Origin: Faucicola osloensis_B
GTDB taxonomy: Bacteria > Pseudomonadota > Gammaproteobacteria > Pseudomonadales > Moraxellaceae
NCBI GenBank assembly: GCA_964211495.1
Contig: CAXORL010000004.1
Span: 209,262 to 273,261, forward strand
DNA length: 64,000 bases
Direction of reading: 5' to 3'
Part shown: positions 33,692 to 42,488 of the stretch, one piece after another
Numbering within the stretch: position 1 is the stretch's first letter
Layout of the letters: every line of letters starts with the position of its first letter
Notes under the pieces: model-generated
The model's database searches: none
Seen by the model: the letters and a program-made list of their open reading frames with translations, nothing else
Told to the model about the DNA's origin: nothing
Program-made: the position numbers and the translations under genes

Positions 33692-33717
33692 GCGAGTCAT
33701 TGAATACTCGCTTTTTT
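33692..33717 (+). terminator. Terminator after panD
   Basis: GCGAGT pairs with ACTCGC around an 8-base loop and is followed by six T residues, 39 bases after the panD stop. Confidence 0.75.
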
Positions 33718-33893
33718 GTTGTCTATATTTTTTATTTAAACAATACGTTTGGCTGATGCGTAGGTTGATGGGTGGGTTTAAGCGTAAATTTTACCTTACC
33801 CCTATGCTTGCGATAGGTTAGATAGCACTAATGTGGCAGATAATGAAAAGCTTGCTATAGCATTAATAATGTTTGCTTTTAATCTCTGTTAAT

Positions 33894-33924
33894 AAAAAAA
33901 GCCGAAATTGATTCGGCTTTTTTT
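33894..33924. terminator. Bidirectional terminator between panD and sodB
   Basis: AAAAAAGCCGAA with TTCGGCTTTTTT around a short loop. It lies 38 bases beyond the sodB stop on the minus strand and is flanked by A and T runs for both directions. The rest of the 309-base gap (33653-33961) is gene-free. Confidence 0.85.
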
Positions 33925-33961
33925 AAACGATTAAAGGGCTTAATGAAGCAAAAATAGGCGA

Positions 33962-34588
33962 TTATTTTTCTACGCCAGCTTCTTGACCTTTATATTTGGC
34001 GTTTGCGTAATCCCAGTTAACCAGTTTGTCTAGGAAAGTATCAACGTAGTCTGGACGACGATTACGATAATCGATGTAGTAAGCATGTTCCCACACGTCA
34101 CACGTCAATACAGCAACTTGGTTATGCGCCAACGGGGTGTCTGCGTTTGCAGTCTTAATGATTGATAATTGACCACCCACGCTGTCAGCCACTAACCATG
34201 CCCAACCTGAACCAAATTGGCTTACGGCCGCGTTTTTGAATTCTTCACGGAATTTTGCATACGAACCAAACGCTTCTTCGATTTTGGCTTTTAGATCGCC
34301 TGTTGGCTCACCGCCACCATTGGCAGTTAGGCAGTTCCAGTAGAAAGTATGGTTCCAAACTTGTGCCGCTTGGTTAAAGATAGTCGCTTTGCTGCTATCA
34401 CCTGCGGTGGCGTTGATGATTTCATCAAGCTCTTTACCTTCAAGACCTGAACCTGGTAGTAGCTCATTTAGTTTGTTGACATACGCTGCATGGTGTTTGT
34501 CATGGTGAAATTCTAGGGTTTCTGCACTGATATGCGGCTCAAGCGCGTTTTTGGCATATGGTAAATCTGGTAATGTAATGTGTGACAT
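33962..34588 (-). CDS. sodB: Superoxide dismutase, Fe/Mn family
   Basis: Converts superoxide to oxygen and hydrogen peroxide in the cytoplasm. The 208-aa protein starts HITLPDLPYAKNALEPHIS and has metal ligands in FHHDKHHAAYVNKLN (His), WNHTFYWNC (His) and DVWEHAYYIDYRNRRPDYVD (Asp and His). GSGWAWLVAD is the usual central motif. The wording resembles iron-type SodB, but metal use cannot be proved by sequence alone. AAGGAAAA precedes the ATG. Confidence 0.97.
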   Translation of the reverse strand: MSHITLPDLPYAKNALEPHISAETLEFHHDKHHAAYVNKLNELLPGSGLEGKELDEIINATAGDSSKATIFNQAAQVWNHTFYWNCLTANGGGEPTGDLKAKIEEAFGSYAKFREEFKNAAVSQFGSGWAWLVADSVGGQLSIIKTANADTPLAHNQVAVLTCDVWEHAYYIDYRNRRPDYVDTFLDKLVNWDYANAKYKGQEAGVEK

Positions 34589-35127
34589 GTTATTTTCCTT
34601 TTTCCTTCGCTATTGTTGTGATGACTTTATGATAAAAGTAACCACATGCCATTTGTGTGATAAAAGCTTTGTATTAAAAGCACATATATCAAAACCATAT
34701 CCAAAATGGCAAGTTGGCTGGGTTTACGTTATTTAGTTTATATTATTTATCTATGCTTCATCAAGCTTTATCAAGGGTTAAAACCACTCACTAACTTTAC
34801 GATCGTTAGCTTTGTTTATTAACCTTGCTATCATTAGCCTTGATAATATCCTCATAACACATGGGTTATTTTGCCATAAAAATTGGCAAAATTTAACCGT
34901 TTCTACAGTGGGGATTTATTATCTTGTGGGGTAAAAATCAATGAGTGCCTGCTAATAAGCTGATTTTTAACCCGTTACTTGCTATTTGATGATAGCAAAT
35001 TACTCAAAAAAAACTGTAGTGGTTTGGTATAAGGCTTTTGCAACGTGAGTATTTACAGCGCGAGCCACTGTTAACTATGCTATGATAAGGTCAAGTTTTT
35101 TATGCAAAATACACACAGTGGGTCTGT
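34589..35127. other. Gene-free region between divergent sodB and rdgB
   Basis: This 539-base AT-rich stretch holds no supportable gene. It must contain both promoters. A TATGAT that could be a -10 for rdgB lies near 35080. An extended inverted repeat at 34864-34898 is its most structured element. Confidence 0.5.
34864..34898. other. Extended inverted repeat upstream of sodB and rdgB
   Basis: TTTTGCCA (34869-34876) and TGGCAAAA (34884-34891) pair perfectly around a 7-base loop. The arms extend outward with GGTTA and TAACC, interrupted by a two-base bulge. It lies about 275 bases upstream of sodB and 230 upstream of rdgB. It could be a regulator-binding palindrome or a weak terminator; I cannot say which. 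Confidence 0.5.
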
Positions 35128-35778
35128 ATGTCAGTTTCTATCCCCAATCAACTATTTCCTACCCGCCAATTAGTCCTCGCCAGTAATAACCAAGGCAAAC
35201 TCGCGGAATTTAAGCAATTATTTGAACAAGCCAATCTTCAGATAACAGTCATCCCACAAGGGCAATTGGGCATCGAGGATGCGGTCGAAGATGGACTGAG
35301 TTTTATTGAAAATGCGCTGATTAAAGCTCGTCATGCCAGCCGTATTAGCGGACTGCCTGCGATTGCTGATGACTCGGGTTTATGTGTACCTATCTTGGGC
35401 GGTCAACCCGGAATTTATTCTGCGCGTTTTGCCCAAGATGAAGCCAACTTTAGCGAGCATAAAGACTTAGCCAATAACCAAAAATTATTACGACTGCTTG
35501 AACCCCACAGACACACGAATGAGCCAATTATCGGGCAGTTTGTTTGCGTGTTGGCACTCGTGCGCCATGCCAATGACCCGCTACCCATCATTGCACAAGG
35601 GATTTGGCAAGGTGAAATCTTGCCTGCCCCGCAAGGCGAGCTTGGTTTTGGTTATGATCCGTTATTTTGGGTACCTAGCGTACGAAAAAGCGCTGCCGAG
35701 ATGCAAAAGACCGATAAAAACCGCATTAGTCATCGCGGGCAAGCGATGCAGCAACTGCTAATGCAATTGATGAAGTAA
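35128..35778 (+). CDS. rdgB: XTP/dITP diphosphatase
   Basis: House-cleaning Ham1/RdgB pyrophosphatase that hydrolyses non-canonical purine nucleotides (XTP, dITP) to keep them out of DNA. The 216-aa protein shows the substrate-binding start LVLASNNQGKLAEFKQLF, the metal-binding ADDSGLCVPILGGQPGIYSA and the C-terminal GELGFGYDPLFWVPS and RISHRGQAM. A tandem duplication straddles the last codons and the stop. Confidence 0.96.
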   Translation: MSVSIPNQLFPTRQLVLASNNQGKLAEFKQLFEQANLQITVIPQGQLGIEDAVEDGLSFIENALIKARHASRISGLPAIADDSGLCVPILGGQPGIYSARFAQDEANFSEHKDLANNQKLLRLLEPHRHTNEPIIGQFVCVLALVRHANDPLPIIAQGIWQGEILPAPQGELGFGYDPLFWVPSVRKSAAEMQKTDKNRISHRGQAMQQLLMQLMK

Positions 35779-35799
35779 AAGTGCAATTGATGAAGTAAA
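35763..35799 (+). repeat. 20-bp tandem duplication across the rdgB stop codon
   Basis: GCAATTGATGAAGTAAA occurs at 35763-35779 and again at 35783-35799, a 20-base period. The first copy encodes the C-terminal QLMK and stop of rdgB. The second copy is downstream and out of the gene, so the protein is unaffected. Confidence 0.9.
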
Positions 35800-36085
35800 G
35801 GTTTGCAACTCTCGCCTATCAATTGCAGATCGACAGGGTGTGACTGCTAAGGTAGTCGATACAGAGATTTTACAGCAACAATTTTTTTACTTTATGTGGC
35901 GATTAATTTATACTATACCACTTTCGGTTAATTTTTGCCTTTTAGCATGCATTAACCCACAGATTTTGGATTGCGTATTTTATAGGCTTTTTCAATCCCC
36001 TTAAAAGCCTGATAATTTATCGCTATTTACCCTTATGAGTGGCACCCATGCTGCTCTTTTTTGATATTTTATAGAAGGTTTTGTT
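35800..36085 (+). other. Leader region upstream of tig
   Basis: No gene is supported. With the duplicated rdgB end the gap from 35779 is 307 bases. AT-rich sequence such as TTTATACTATACC near 35907 may contain the tig promoter. I see no strong hairpin. Confidence 0.4.
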
Positions 36086-37453
36086 ATGTCAAATTCAAAT
36101 GTGTTAGATTCAACAGTTACTAGCTTAGAAGTAACTACCAACAAAAAATCAAACCTTGAAACCCAACTCACGGTTAAAGTACCTGTGTCAACCATTCAAG
36201 GTCGCGTGGAAAAACGCATCAACCAAGTGGCAAAAACCGCTAAAATCGACGGTTTCCGTAAAGGTAAAGTGCCTGTATCGCACATTCGCGCCCAATATGG
36301 CGCAGGTATCCAACAAGAAGTGATCAATGATGTGATTCGCGATACCGTATTTGATGCGATTCGTCAAGAAAATATCCGCGCTGTGGGTATGCCAAACATT
36401 GATGACGTGAAACTTGAAAACGACTTTTTGGTGTATCAAGCAACGGTTGAAGTATTCCCAGAAGTAGAAGTTCAAGGGTTATCAGACATCGAAGTTGAGC
36501 GTCAAGTTGCCAACGTGGGCGACGCAGATGTTGACACCATGATTGAAAACCTACAAAAACAACGCCAAACTTACGTTGCCAAAGATGATGCCGCAGATGA
36601 AGGCGACCAAGTGAAGTTTGACTTTGAAGGTTCAATCGACGGTGAAAAATTTGAAGGTGGTAGCGCACAAGACTTTAGCCTAGTTTTAGGCAGTGGTCGT
36701 ATGATTCCAGGCTTTGAAGATGGTATCAAAGGCATGAAAGCAGGCGAAGAAAAAACCATCGACGTGACGTTCCCAGAAGATTACCAAGCTGAAAACCTAC
36801 AAGGCAAACAAGCACAGTTCAAAATCAACGTCAAATCAGTTGAGCAATCACAATTACCAGAATTAAACGATGAGTTCCTTGAAGCATTTGGGGTAACAGA
36901 AGGCGGCTTAGATAAACTTAAAGCAGACGTGCGTAAGAACATGGAGCGCGAAGTAAAAAGCGCTGCCCGTAACCAAGTGAAAGAAGCGGCATTTAACGCC
37001 CTACTTGAAAAAAATGAAATCGATGTACCTGCATCGATGCTTGAGCAAGAAATCGATCGCCAACGCAGCATGATGTTAAACCGTTTTGCCCAGCAATTTG
37101 GTGCCGATCCTAAAACTTTTAACAAAGATATGCTACCAAACGAATTATTTGAAGAGCAAGCCCTGCGCGCTGCCCGTCTTGGCATCATTGTATCGAGCCT
37201 GATTGAGTCAAACAAACTTGAAGTTGACCAAGAACGTGTGACCACATACATCAATGAAATGGCAGAAAACTACGAAGATCCAAACGAAGTTATCGACTAT
37301 TACACCAACAATGCGCAAGAACGTGCCAACATTGAAGCGGTGGTGTTAGAAGACCAAGTGGTCGATCATATCTTGTCTCAAGGTAAAGTGACTGATACTG
37401 AAGTATCCTACCAAGACTTACTGGCTAGCCAACAACAACAAGCGATGATGTAA
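36086..37453 (+). CDS. tig: Trigger factor
   Basis: Ribosome-bound chaperone that meets nascent chains at the exit tunnel. The 455-aa protein has an N-terminal ribosome-binding domain with the signature GFRKGKVP, a central FKBP-type peptidyl-prolyl isomerase domain (about 155-250, with VKFDFEGSIDGEKFEGGSAQ and MIPGFEDGIKGM), and a helical C-terminal domain. Order tig-clpP-clpX is the classic arrangement. AGAAGG precedes the ATG. Confidence 0.98.
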   Translation: MSNSNVLDSTVTSLEVTTNKKSNLETQLTVKVPVSTIQGRVEKRINQVAKTAKIDGFRKGKVPVSHIRAQYGAGIQQEVINDVIRDTVFDAIRQENIRAVGMPNIDDVKLENDFLVYQATVEVFPEVEVQGLSDIEVERQVANVGDADVDTMIENLQKQRQTYVAKDDAADEGDQVKFDFEGSIDGEKFEGGSAQDFSLVLGSGRMIPGFEDGIKGMKAGEEKTIDVTFPEDYQAENLQGKQAQFKINVKSVEQSQLPELNDEFLEAFGVTEGGLDKLKADVRKNMEREVKSAARNQVKEAAFNALLEKNEIDVPASMLEQEIDRQRSMMLNRFAQQFGADPKTFNKDMLPNELFEEQALRAARLGIIVSSLIESNKLEVDQERVTTYINEMAENYEDPNEVIDYYTNNAQERANIEAVVLEDQVVDHILSQGKVTDTEVSYQDLLASQQQQAMM

Positions 37454-37542
37454 TAATTGGCTTAATCCATTCTTATGCATTTAAGCTTAGGCATTTAAGA
37501 ATGTATTTTTAGTCAGCTTAGTAACTTGTTTTTATGCCAATT

Positions 37543-37567
37543 GCCCTTATAAACGATAAGGGCTTTT
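37543..37567 (+). terminator. Partial terminator between tig and clpP
   Basis: GCCCTTAT pairs perfectly with ATAAGGGC around AAACG, followed by only four T residues. It lies 23 bases before the clpP start codon. It may reduce read-through or protect the upstream tig mRNA end. Confidence 0.6.
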
Positions 37568-37590
37568 GCATATTTAAAAAGGACAATAAC

Positions 37591-38265
37591 ATGTTAGAAA
37601 AATTCTTGGACTCGCGTTTCGCGACGAGTCAAATCCAAAATACCGTAACCCGTGACGTGTTGTCACCACAAAGTGCTTTAGTACCTATGGTGGTTGAGCA
37701 ATCAGCTCGCGGTGAGCGCTCATTTGACATCTATTCACGCCTATTACGTGAGCGTGTGGTGTTCTTAGCCGGGCAAGTTGAAGACCACATGGCGAATTTA
37801 ATTGTCGCCCAGTTGTTGTTCCTAGAAGCGGAAAATCCAGAAAAAGACATTCACTTATACATCAATTCACCAGGTGGCTCTGTGAGTGCAGGTCTTGCGG
37901 TGTTTGACACCATGAACTTTATCCAGCCACAAGTGTCAACGATTTGTATGGGCGGTGCTTATAGCATGGGTTCATTCTTACTCGCGGCGGGTGAAAAAGG
38001 TAAACGCTATGCCTTAGCCAATGCGCGTGTGATGATTCACCAACCGTCAGGTGGGGCACAAGGTCAAGCGACCGATATTGAAATCAATGCGCGTGAAATC
38101 CTAAAAATCCGTGAACGCTTGAATAAAATTTTGGCAGAACGTACCGGTCAGCCACTTGAGAAAATCGCCCGTGATGTCGAACGTGACTATTGGCTAGATG
38201 CCCAAGAAGCCAAAGAATACGGTCTAATTGATGAAGTATTAGAAAAACGTCCAAGCATTGCTTAA
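37591..38265 (+). CDS. clpP: ATP-dependent Clp protease, proteolytic subunit
   Basis: Serine protease that forms a two-ring tetradecamer and degrades proteins fed by ClpX. The start is ATG 37591 with AAGGA about 8 bases upstream; an in-frame ATG at 37534 lies before the hairpin and lacks a site. The 224-aa precursor keeps the catalytic triad Ser125 (MGGAYSMGSF), His150 (RVMIHQPSGG) and Asp199 (RDVERDYW). INSPGGSVSAGLAVFDTM is the oxyanion region. An N-terminal propeptide of about 15-30 residues is likely removed. Confidence 0.98.
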   Translation: MLEKFLDSRFATSQIQNTVTRDVLSPQSALVPMVVEQSARGERSFDIYSRLLRERVVFLAGQVEDHMANLIVAQLLFLEAENPEKDIHLYINSPGGSVSAGLAVFDTMNFIQPQVSTICMGGAYSMGSFLLAAGEKGKRYALANARVMIHQPSGGAQGQATDIEINAREILKIRERLNKILAERTGQPLEKIARDVERDYWLDAQEAKEYGLIDEVLEKRPSIA

Positions 38266-38321
38266 TAGGTCACACAATCACGAAGTAATTAAGACAAGCA
38301 TAATTTTAGGAGCGTTTTTTT

Positions 38322-39605
38322 ATGTCAAAAAATGACATTGAGCCACACTGCTCGTTTTGTGGTAAAGCCAAACACGAAGTCAAAAAGCTAATTGCAGGTC
38401 AAGACGCCAATATCTGTAATGAGTGTATTGAACTGTGCGATGATTTAATCGCTGAATCCAAGTCATCGGGCAGCGACGGTAGTGATACCAATGAGCGCGA
38501 AAACTGGGCAGCGCGCAAATTGCCAACGCCCAAAGAAATCCGCAGCCACTTAGATGAGTATGTCATCGGTCAAGATAAAGCCAAAAAAACTTTGGCAGTC
38601 GCCGTTTACAATCACTACAAACGTTTAAAGGTGAGTGAAAAGCTGCGTGAAGATAAAGCATTGACGACACTTGGCGCCGATGATGCGATGGTTGAGCTAT
38701 CGAAAAGTAATATTTTGCTGATTGGTCCAACGGGTTCTGGTAAAACCTTACTGGCACAGACCCTTGCTCGCCTACTTGATGTCCCATTTGCGCTTGCCGA
38801 TGCCACAACCTTGACCGAAGCGGGTTATGTCGGTGAAGACGTGGAAAACATCGTACAAAAACTGTTACAAGCGGCAGAGTTTGATGTCGAGAGGGCGCAA
38901 AAAGGCATTATCTATATCGATGAAATTGATAAAATCAGCCGTAAAAGCGAAAACCCTTCGATTACCCGTGATGTGTCGGGTGAAGGCGTACAGCAAGCGC
39001 TGTTGAAACTGATTGAAGGTACGGTTGCCAATATTCCACCGCAAGGTGGTCGTAAGCACCCAAACCAAGAGATGATTCAGGTCGATACCAGTAATATCTT
39101 GGTGATTTGTGGCGGTGCGTTTGCCGGTCTCGACAATGTCATTCAACAGCGTACCGAAAAAACCGGTATCGGTTTTAACGCTGAGGTAAAAGCCAAAGAC
39201 AGCGGTAAAAAAACCGGTGAATTGTTCAAGCAAGTCGAGCCAGAAGATTTGATTAAATTTGGTCTGATTCCAGAGTTAATTGGTCGTCTGCCTGTGGTGG
39301 CGACACTGGAAGAACTGGATGAAGAAGCATTGGTACAAATCTTAACCGAGCCAAAAAATGCGCTAGTCAAACAATACGAATACTTGTTTGAGATGGAAAA
39401 TGCGAAGTTATCGTTCACCGATGATGCACTAGTGGCGATTGCCAAACAAGCACTAAAGCGTCGTACCGGCGCGCGTGGTCTACGCTCCATTGTTGAAAAC
39501 GCTCTGCTCGATACCATGTATGAACTGCCTTCAATGACACCCGGCAAAACCGTGACAGTCAATGCGGCAGTGATTGATAATAACCAATCGCCAGAGATTG
39601 TTTAA
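38322..39605 (+). CDS. clpX: ATP-dependent Clp protease, ATP-binding subunit ClpX
   Basis: AAA+ unfoldase that recognises degradation tags and threads substrates into ClpP. The N-terminal zinc domain has Cys10, Cys13, Cys32 and Cys35 (CSFC and CNEC). Walker A GPTGSGKT is at 135-142, Walker B IIYIDEIDKISRK follows, and the ClpP-docking IGF loop appears in KTGIGFNAEVK. Pore loop TEAGYVGEDVE is present. Length 427 aa is normal. It is 56 bases after clpP and is followed by a terminator, so lon is not part of the unit. Confidence 0.99.
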   Translation: MSKNDIEPHCSFCGKAKHEVKKLIAGQDANICNECIELCDDLIAESKSSGSDGSDTNERENWAARKLPTPKEIRSHLDEYVIGQDKAKKTLAVAVYNHYKRLKVSEKLREDKALTTLGADDAMVELSKSNILLIGPTGSGKTLLAQTLARLLDVPFALADATTLTEAGYVGEDVENIVQKLLQAAEFDVERAQKGIIYIDEIDKISRKSENPSITRDVSGEGVQQALLKLIEGTVANIPPQGGRKHPNQEMIQVDTSNILVICGGAFAGLDNVIQQRTEKTGIGFNAEVKAKDSGKKTGELFKQVEPEDLIKFGLIPELIGRLPVVATLEELDEEALVQILTEPKNALVKQYEYLFEMENAKLSFTDDALVAIAKQALKRRTGARGLRSIVENALLDTMYELPSMTPGKTVTVNAAVIDNNQSPEIV

Positions 39606-39634
39606 CTGTTAGTGATTTTAAAAATAGCGAGTTA

Positions 39635-39663
39635 AAAAAACGTGCCTATGTCGCACGTTTTTT
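39635..39663 (+). terminator. Terminator after clpX
   Basis: AAAAAACGTGC pairs with GCACGTTTTTT around a 7-base loop, 29 bases after the clpX stop. It can act in both directions for the convergent gene at 39688. Confidence 0.88.
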
Positions 39664-39690
39664 ATTTGGCTTAGTTTTTTATTTGGCTTA
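39658..39690 (-). repeat. 16-bp direct repeat touching a stop codon
   Basis: TTTTTTATTTGGCTTA occurs at 39658-39673 and 39675-39690, with one base between. The second copy supplies the stop codon of the minus-strand gene at 39688; the first copy holds the T tract of the clpX terminator. Confidence 0.9.
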
Positions 39691-40212
39691 ATCGGTACGA
39701 AAATCATTGTGGTGGTAAGGCGTGCAAATCTCGAAGGACTTATTCTCTAATTGTAAACACGCCAACCTGTCTGTCATTTGATTAGGCAATAATTGATTAT
39801 GATTGCCCCAAAATTCTTCCCAATTCATCACACGGTAATCTTTTAGCCAGCGGTTTTGACGAATTGCAGGTTGATCGTTAATGGTGGCAATGCTAATTTG
39901 GTCATCACCCCTGTCTAGCTCTGAAGTAAATGGCATCAAAATTTTATCGGTTTTGGATAGGTATTTACGCTGGGTGTCTTTGGCAAATGTTTTGATAGTT
40001 TTGCCATTGGCTAGCTTAAAATTTCGCTTCGTCCACCAAACTTTGCCCGTGGCAGCGGTGGCTGTCATATTGCAAGCGAGTTTTTGCTGTAATTTATCGT
40101 GGCTAAACAGATAGCATTGGGTTGATTTTGGGTTTAGCTCGTAAACTTCTGCATGGGTAATACCCATAAGACTTAAAGTCAACCCTAAAGCAATCGCTAA
40201 TTTTTTAATCAT
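39688..40212 (-). CDS. Exported protein of unknown function
   Basis: A 174-aa hypothetical protein with a clear signal peptide (IKKLAIALGLTLSLMGITHA, cleaved before EVYEL), so it is probably periplasmic. The mature part has four or more cysteines (QCYLFS, LACNM, LACLQ, EICTP) that could form disulfides, and tryptophan-rich segments such as VWWTKRNF and VMNWEEFWGNH. AGGTGG before ATG 40212 supports the start. I recognise no family. The next gene upstream on this strand encodes an HD-domain hydrolase. Confidence 0.7.
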   Translation of the reverse strand: MIKKLAIALGLTLSLMGITHAEVYELNPKSTQCYLFSHDKLQQKLACNMTATAATGKVWWTKRNFKLANGKTIKTFAKDTQRKYLSKTDKILMPFTSELDRGDDQISIATINDQPAIRQNRWLKDYRVMNWEEFWGNHNQLLPNQMTDRLACLQLENKSFEICTPYHHNDFRTD

Positions 40213-40229
40213 ATGACCACCTGCAGCAT

Positions 40230-40817
40230 TTAATCTTCAATCAACCAACCCTGTTGTACCGCAATGGCAATTTGCTCGGTTATCCAGTCGTGAATGATGG
40301 GAAAATCCTGTCTGATAAATGCTTGGGCGGCTTGGACTTGGGAGCGTTTGACATGATGATCTGTCCACGCACCGCCATCTGTCACCATATTGAGCATAAA
40401 GGGCAATAGCCTATCCACTACTTTAAGCAGTTTGCTTTCAGCACTATGACCTGTTTCTTGCTCATCCCACAGCGTTAACAATTCTGGAACGGGGTTGCCA
40501 GTCATCATCGTCAGTTTTTCTACACCAATGCGCTCATCAACATGCGCCTGCGAGCGTTTATCAGCGTATAAGAATGTGTCACCCGCGTCGATTTCACCCA
40601 AGTCATGAACCAGTGCCAGTTTGAGCAGTTTTTCATGATTGACCTCTAGGTTGAAATGTTGCGCGACTGCCCAACACGCCATCGCCAAATGCCATGAATG
40701 CTCGGCTGAATTTTCAAGACGTCGTGGCGTGTCTTCAGACAGTTGGGTGGTATAGTTGCGGCGGTTGACTGATTTTAAGGCATCCAATGCCAACAGATAA
40801 TCAATAAGTGGTTGCAT
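40230..40817 (-). CDS. HD-domain phosphohydrolase, YfbR/HDDC2-like
   Basis: A 195-aa HD-domain protein. Metal-binding histidines and aspartate appear in ENSAEHSWHLAMACWAV and LALVHDLGEIDAGDTFLY, in the order seen in YfbR and HDDC2, which are 5'-deoxynucleotidases. The exact substrate is not shown by sequence. The start is ATG 40817, preceded by GAGG at 7 bases. An upstream in-frame ATG at 40835 lies in front of that site. Cytoplasmic. Confidence 0.85.
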   Translation of the reverse strand: MQPLIDYLLALDALKSVNRRNYTTQLSEDTPRRLENSAEHSWHLAMACWAVAQHFNLEVNHEKLLKLALVHDLGEIDAGDTFLYADKRSQAHVDERIGVEKLTMMTGNPVPELLTLWDEQETGHSAESKLLKVVDRLLPFMLNMVTDGGAWTDHHVKRSQVQAAQAFIRQDFPIIHDWITEQIAIAVQQGWLIED

Positions 40818-40853
40818 CAAATACCTCTTAATCATGCATAGTCTGAGTCGTAT

Positions 40854-41429
40854 TCACTTGACTAGCGCTGAAATCGTCTTAAACGCGGGGTCTTCTGAGC
40901 TACGACACAGCTCAAATAAAATCGCTTCGGTGGTGGTGACGACCGCACCGGCACGGCGCATACGACGAATCGCAATTTTACGGTCATACAGGTCTCGCGA
41001 GCCTACGGCATCGGTGATAATGATAGGCTGCATACCGTTATCGAGTAAATCTAACGCCGTCTGCATGACACAGACATGAGCTTCTGTGCCAAATAAAATC
41101 ACATTGTTGCGATTTTGCTGGGCGATATGATGCCAAGAGGTTGGCGTATCACAGGCGCTAAAGGTTGTTTTTTCAAAGACTGGCGTATTTTTTTCAGATA
41201 GCAACTGCGTCAACTCTGGCAAAGTATGCCCAAGTCCTTTGGGATATTGCTCATTAACCATAATGGGAATATTGAGCGCTTGTAGACCCTGAATCAAAAT
41301 CGCTGTTTTTTTGAGTAATTTTCGATGTTCGGCAATATGGGGCGCAAGTTTTTCTTGTATATCAATCAGCATGGCTTGGCAGTCATTGCGCTCGATACGA
41401 TAGGGTTTTGGGATAAATTTTGTTGTCAT
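40854..41429 (-). CDS. Isochorismatase-family cysteine hydrolase
   Basis: A 191-aa hydrolase of the isochorismatase-like fold, close to ISOC2/YcaC-type proteins. The expected catalytic triad is present: Asp23 (MLIDIQEKL), Lys87 (VFEKTTFSAC) and Cys120 (FGTEAHVCVMQT). Members hydrolyse amides or have unknown substrates, so no reaction is assigned. ATG 41429 is chosen because AAAGGAG lies 6 bases upstream; an ATG at 41474 in frame lacks a site. Confidence 0.88.
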   Translation of the reverse strand: MTTKFIPKPYRIERNDCQAMLIDIQEKLAPHIAEHRKLLKKTAILIQGLQALNIPIMVNEQYPKGLGHTLPELTQLLSEKNTPVFEKTTFSACDTPTSWHHIAQQNRNNVILFGTEAHVCVMQTALDLLDNGMQPIIITDAVGSRDLYDRKIAIRRMRRAGAVVTTTEAILFELCRSSEDPAFKTISALVK

Positions 41430-41519
41430 CTTCAGCTCCTTTGATGATGGTTCAACTTGGGTAGTTACAATCATTCGTATGTCACGAATGCTATACTATA
41501 CGCTATTAAAAAAACGCCA

Positions 41520-42062
41520 TTAAAAATTCATGGCATCATCTGCGGTGTCGACCACAGTTAACTGATAGTCCAAATGCCCTAAATAGCCATAATGTCCTTT
41601 TTCACTGAGTTCCGCAACAATGGTGACGTCATCACAATGCACCTGATCCATGAGCTTGGTTTGATGACTGGCTTGATTGTCAGTAGGTGTTTTATTGGAC
41701 TGATACAGTGATTGGATACGCAGTAATGGATCATTGAGCGCATAGGTAGCGCCATCGGTGACAAAGGTTAAATACTCACCGACTTTGTGCACTTTACCTT
41801 TAAAATGCTGATTGGTGACAACCCCACTAAATGCAGGGGTATATAAACGGCGCGCTTTATATTGCTGCTTGGCATATTGCCAGGCGCCATAACTGCCTAG
41901 GACAGCAGTTACGCCCGTTGCCGCTGTGGCTGTCATACCGACGCCAATGAGTTTAGCGACAACGTGACGCTTTTTAGCTTTGTTTTTTTGTTTGCGAGGC
42001 TGTGCTGAGCGCTTAGATTGTTGTACTTCAGGGTCAGTCGCTTTGTTATTTTTTTTAAACAT
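41520..42062 (-). CDS. Lysine-rich membrane-anchored protein of unknown function
   Basis: A 180-aa hypothetical protein. A very basic N-terminus (KRSAQPRKQKNKAKKRH) precedes one hydrophobic segment (LIGVGMTATAATGVTAVLGS, about residues 38-57), which fits a type II membrane anchor with the basic end inside. The remaining 120 residues, beta-like and polar, would be periplasmic. Start is taken as ATG 42062; a GTG three codons earlier is also open. No family recognised. Confidence 0.65.
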   Translation of the reverse strand: MFKKNNKATDPEVQQSKRSAQPRKQKNKAKKRHVVAKLIGVGMTATAATGVTAVLGSYGAWQYAKQQYKARRLYTPAFSGVVTNQHFKGKVHKVGEYLTFVTDGATYALNDPLLRIQSLYQSNKTPTDNQASHQTKLMDQVHCDDVTIVAELSEKGHYGYLGHLDYQLTVVDTADDAMNF

Positions 42063-42192
42063 GAATGTCACTTTATTTAAATGTCACTTTGAATGTTGTT
42101 TTTGATAAAAAATGCCAGTAATCACTTCAAAAAAAATTGATTAACTTATAGTAAAATGTTTTGGCAACATTTACCGCAACTTTTTGTTAGTA

Positions 42193-42450
42193 TTATTTTT
42201 GCCAAATTTGCTTATATTTTGCAAGCAGCTGTTCGGGCGATTCAGGGCGTTCATCATCTTTAATGATGCAATCAATCGGACAGACCTTATCGCAGGTTGG
42301 CTCATCATAGAACCCGATGCACTCGGTACACAAGTCAGGGTTGATGACGTAAGTTTTTTGTACTTTATTGTCATAGCTAATGGCTTCATTTGGGCATTCA
42401 GGCTCACAAATGTCGCAATTGATACAGTCGGAAGTGATTTTTAGTGCCAT
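42193..42450 (-). CDS. Two-cluster [4Fe-4S] ferredoxin, YfhL type
   Basis: Small electron carrier of 85 aa with two iron-sulfur centres. Cluster ligands are Cys9, 12, 15 and 19 (CINCDICEPECP) and a second set in DLCTECIGFYDEPTCDKVCP. The eight-residue insert between cysteines of the second set is typical of YfhL/Allochromatium-type ferredoxins. The start MALKITSDC matches the family; upstream in-frame ATG at 42486 is unlikely. The physiological partner is unknown. Confidence 0.93.
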   Translation of the reverse strand: MALKITSDCINCDICEPECPNEAISYDNKVQKTYVINPDLCTECIGFYDEPTCDKVCPIDCIIKDDERPESPEQLLAKYKQIWQK

Positions 42451-42488
42451 GTCTTGTAGTCTGTTTTTACCTTTAGCAATTAACACCT

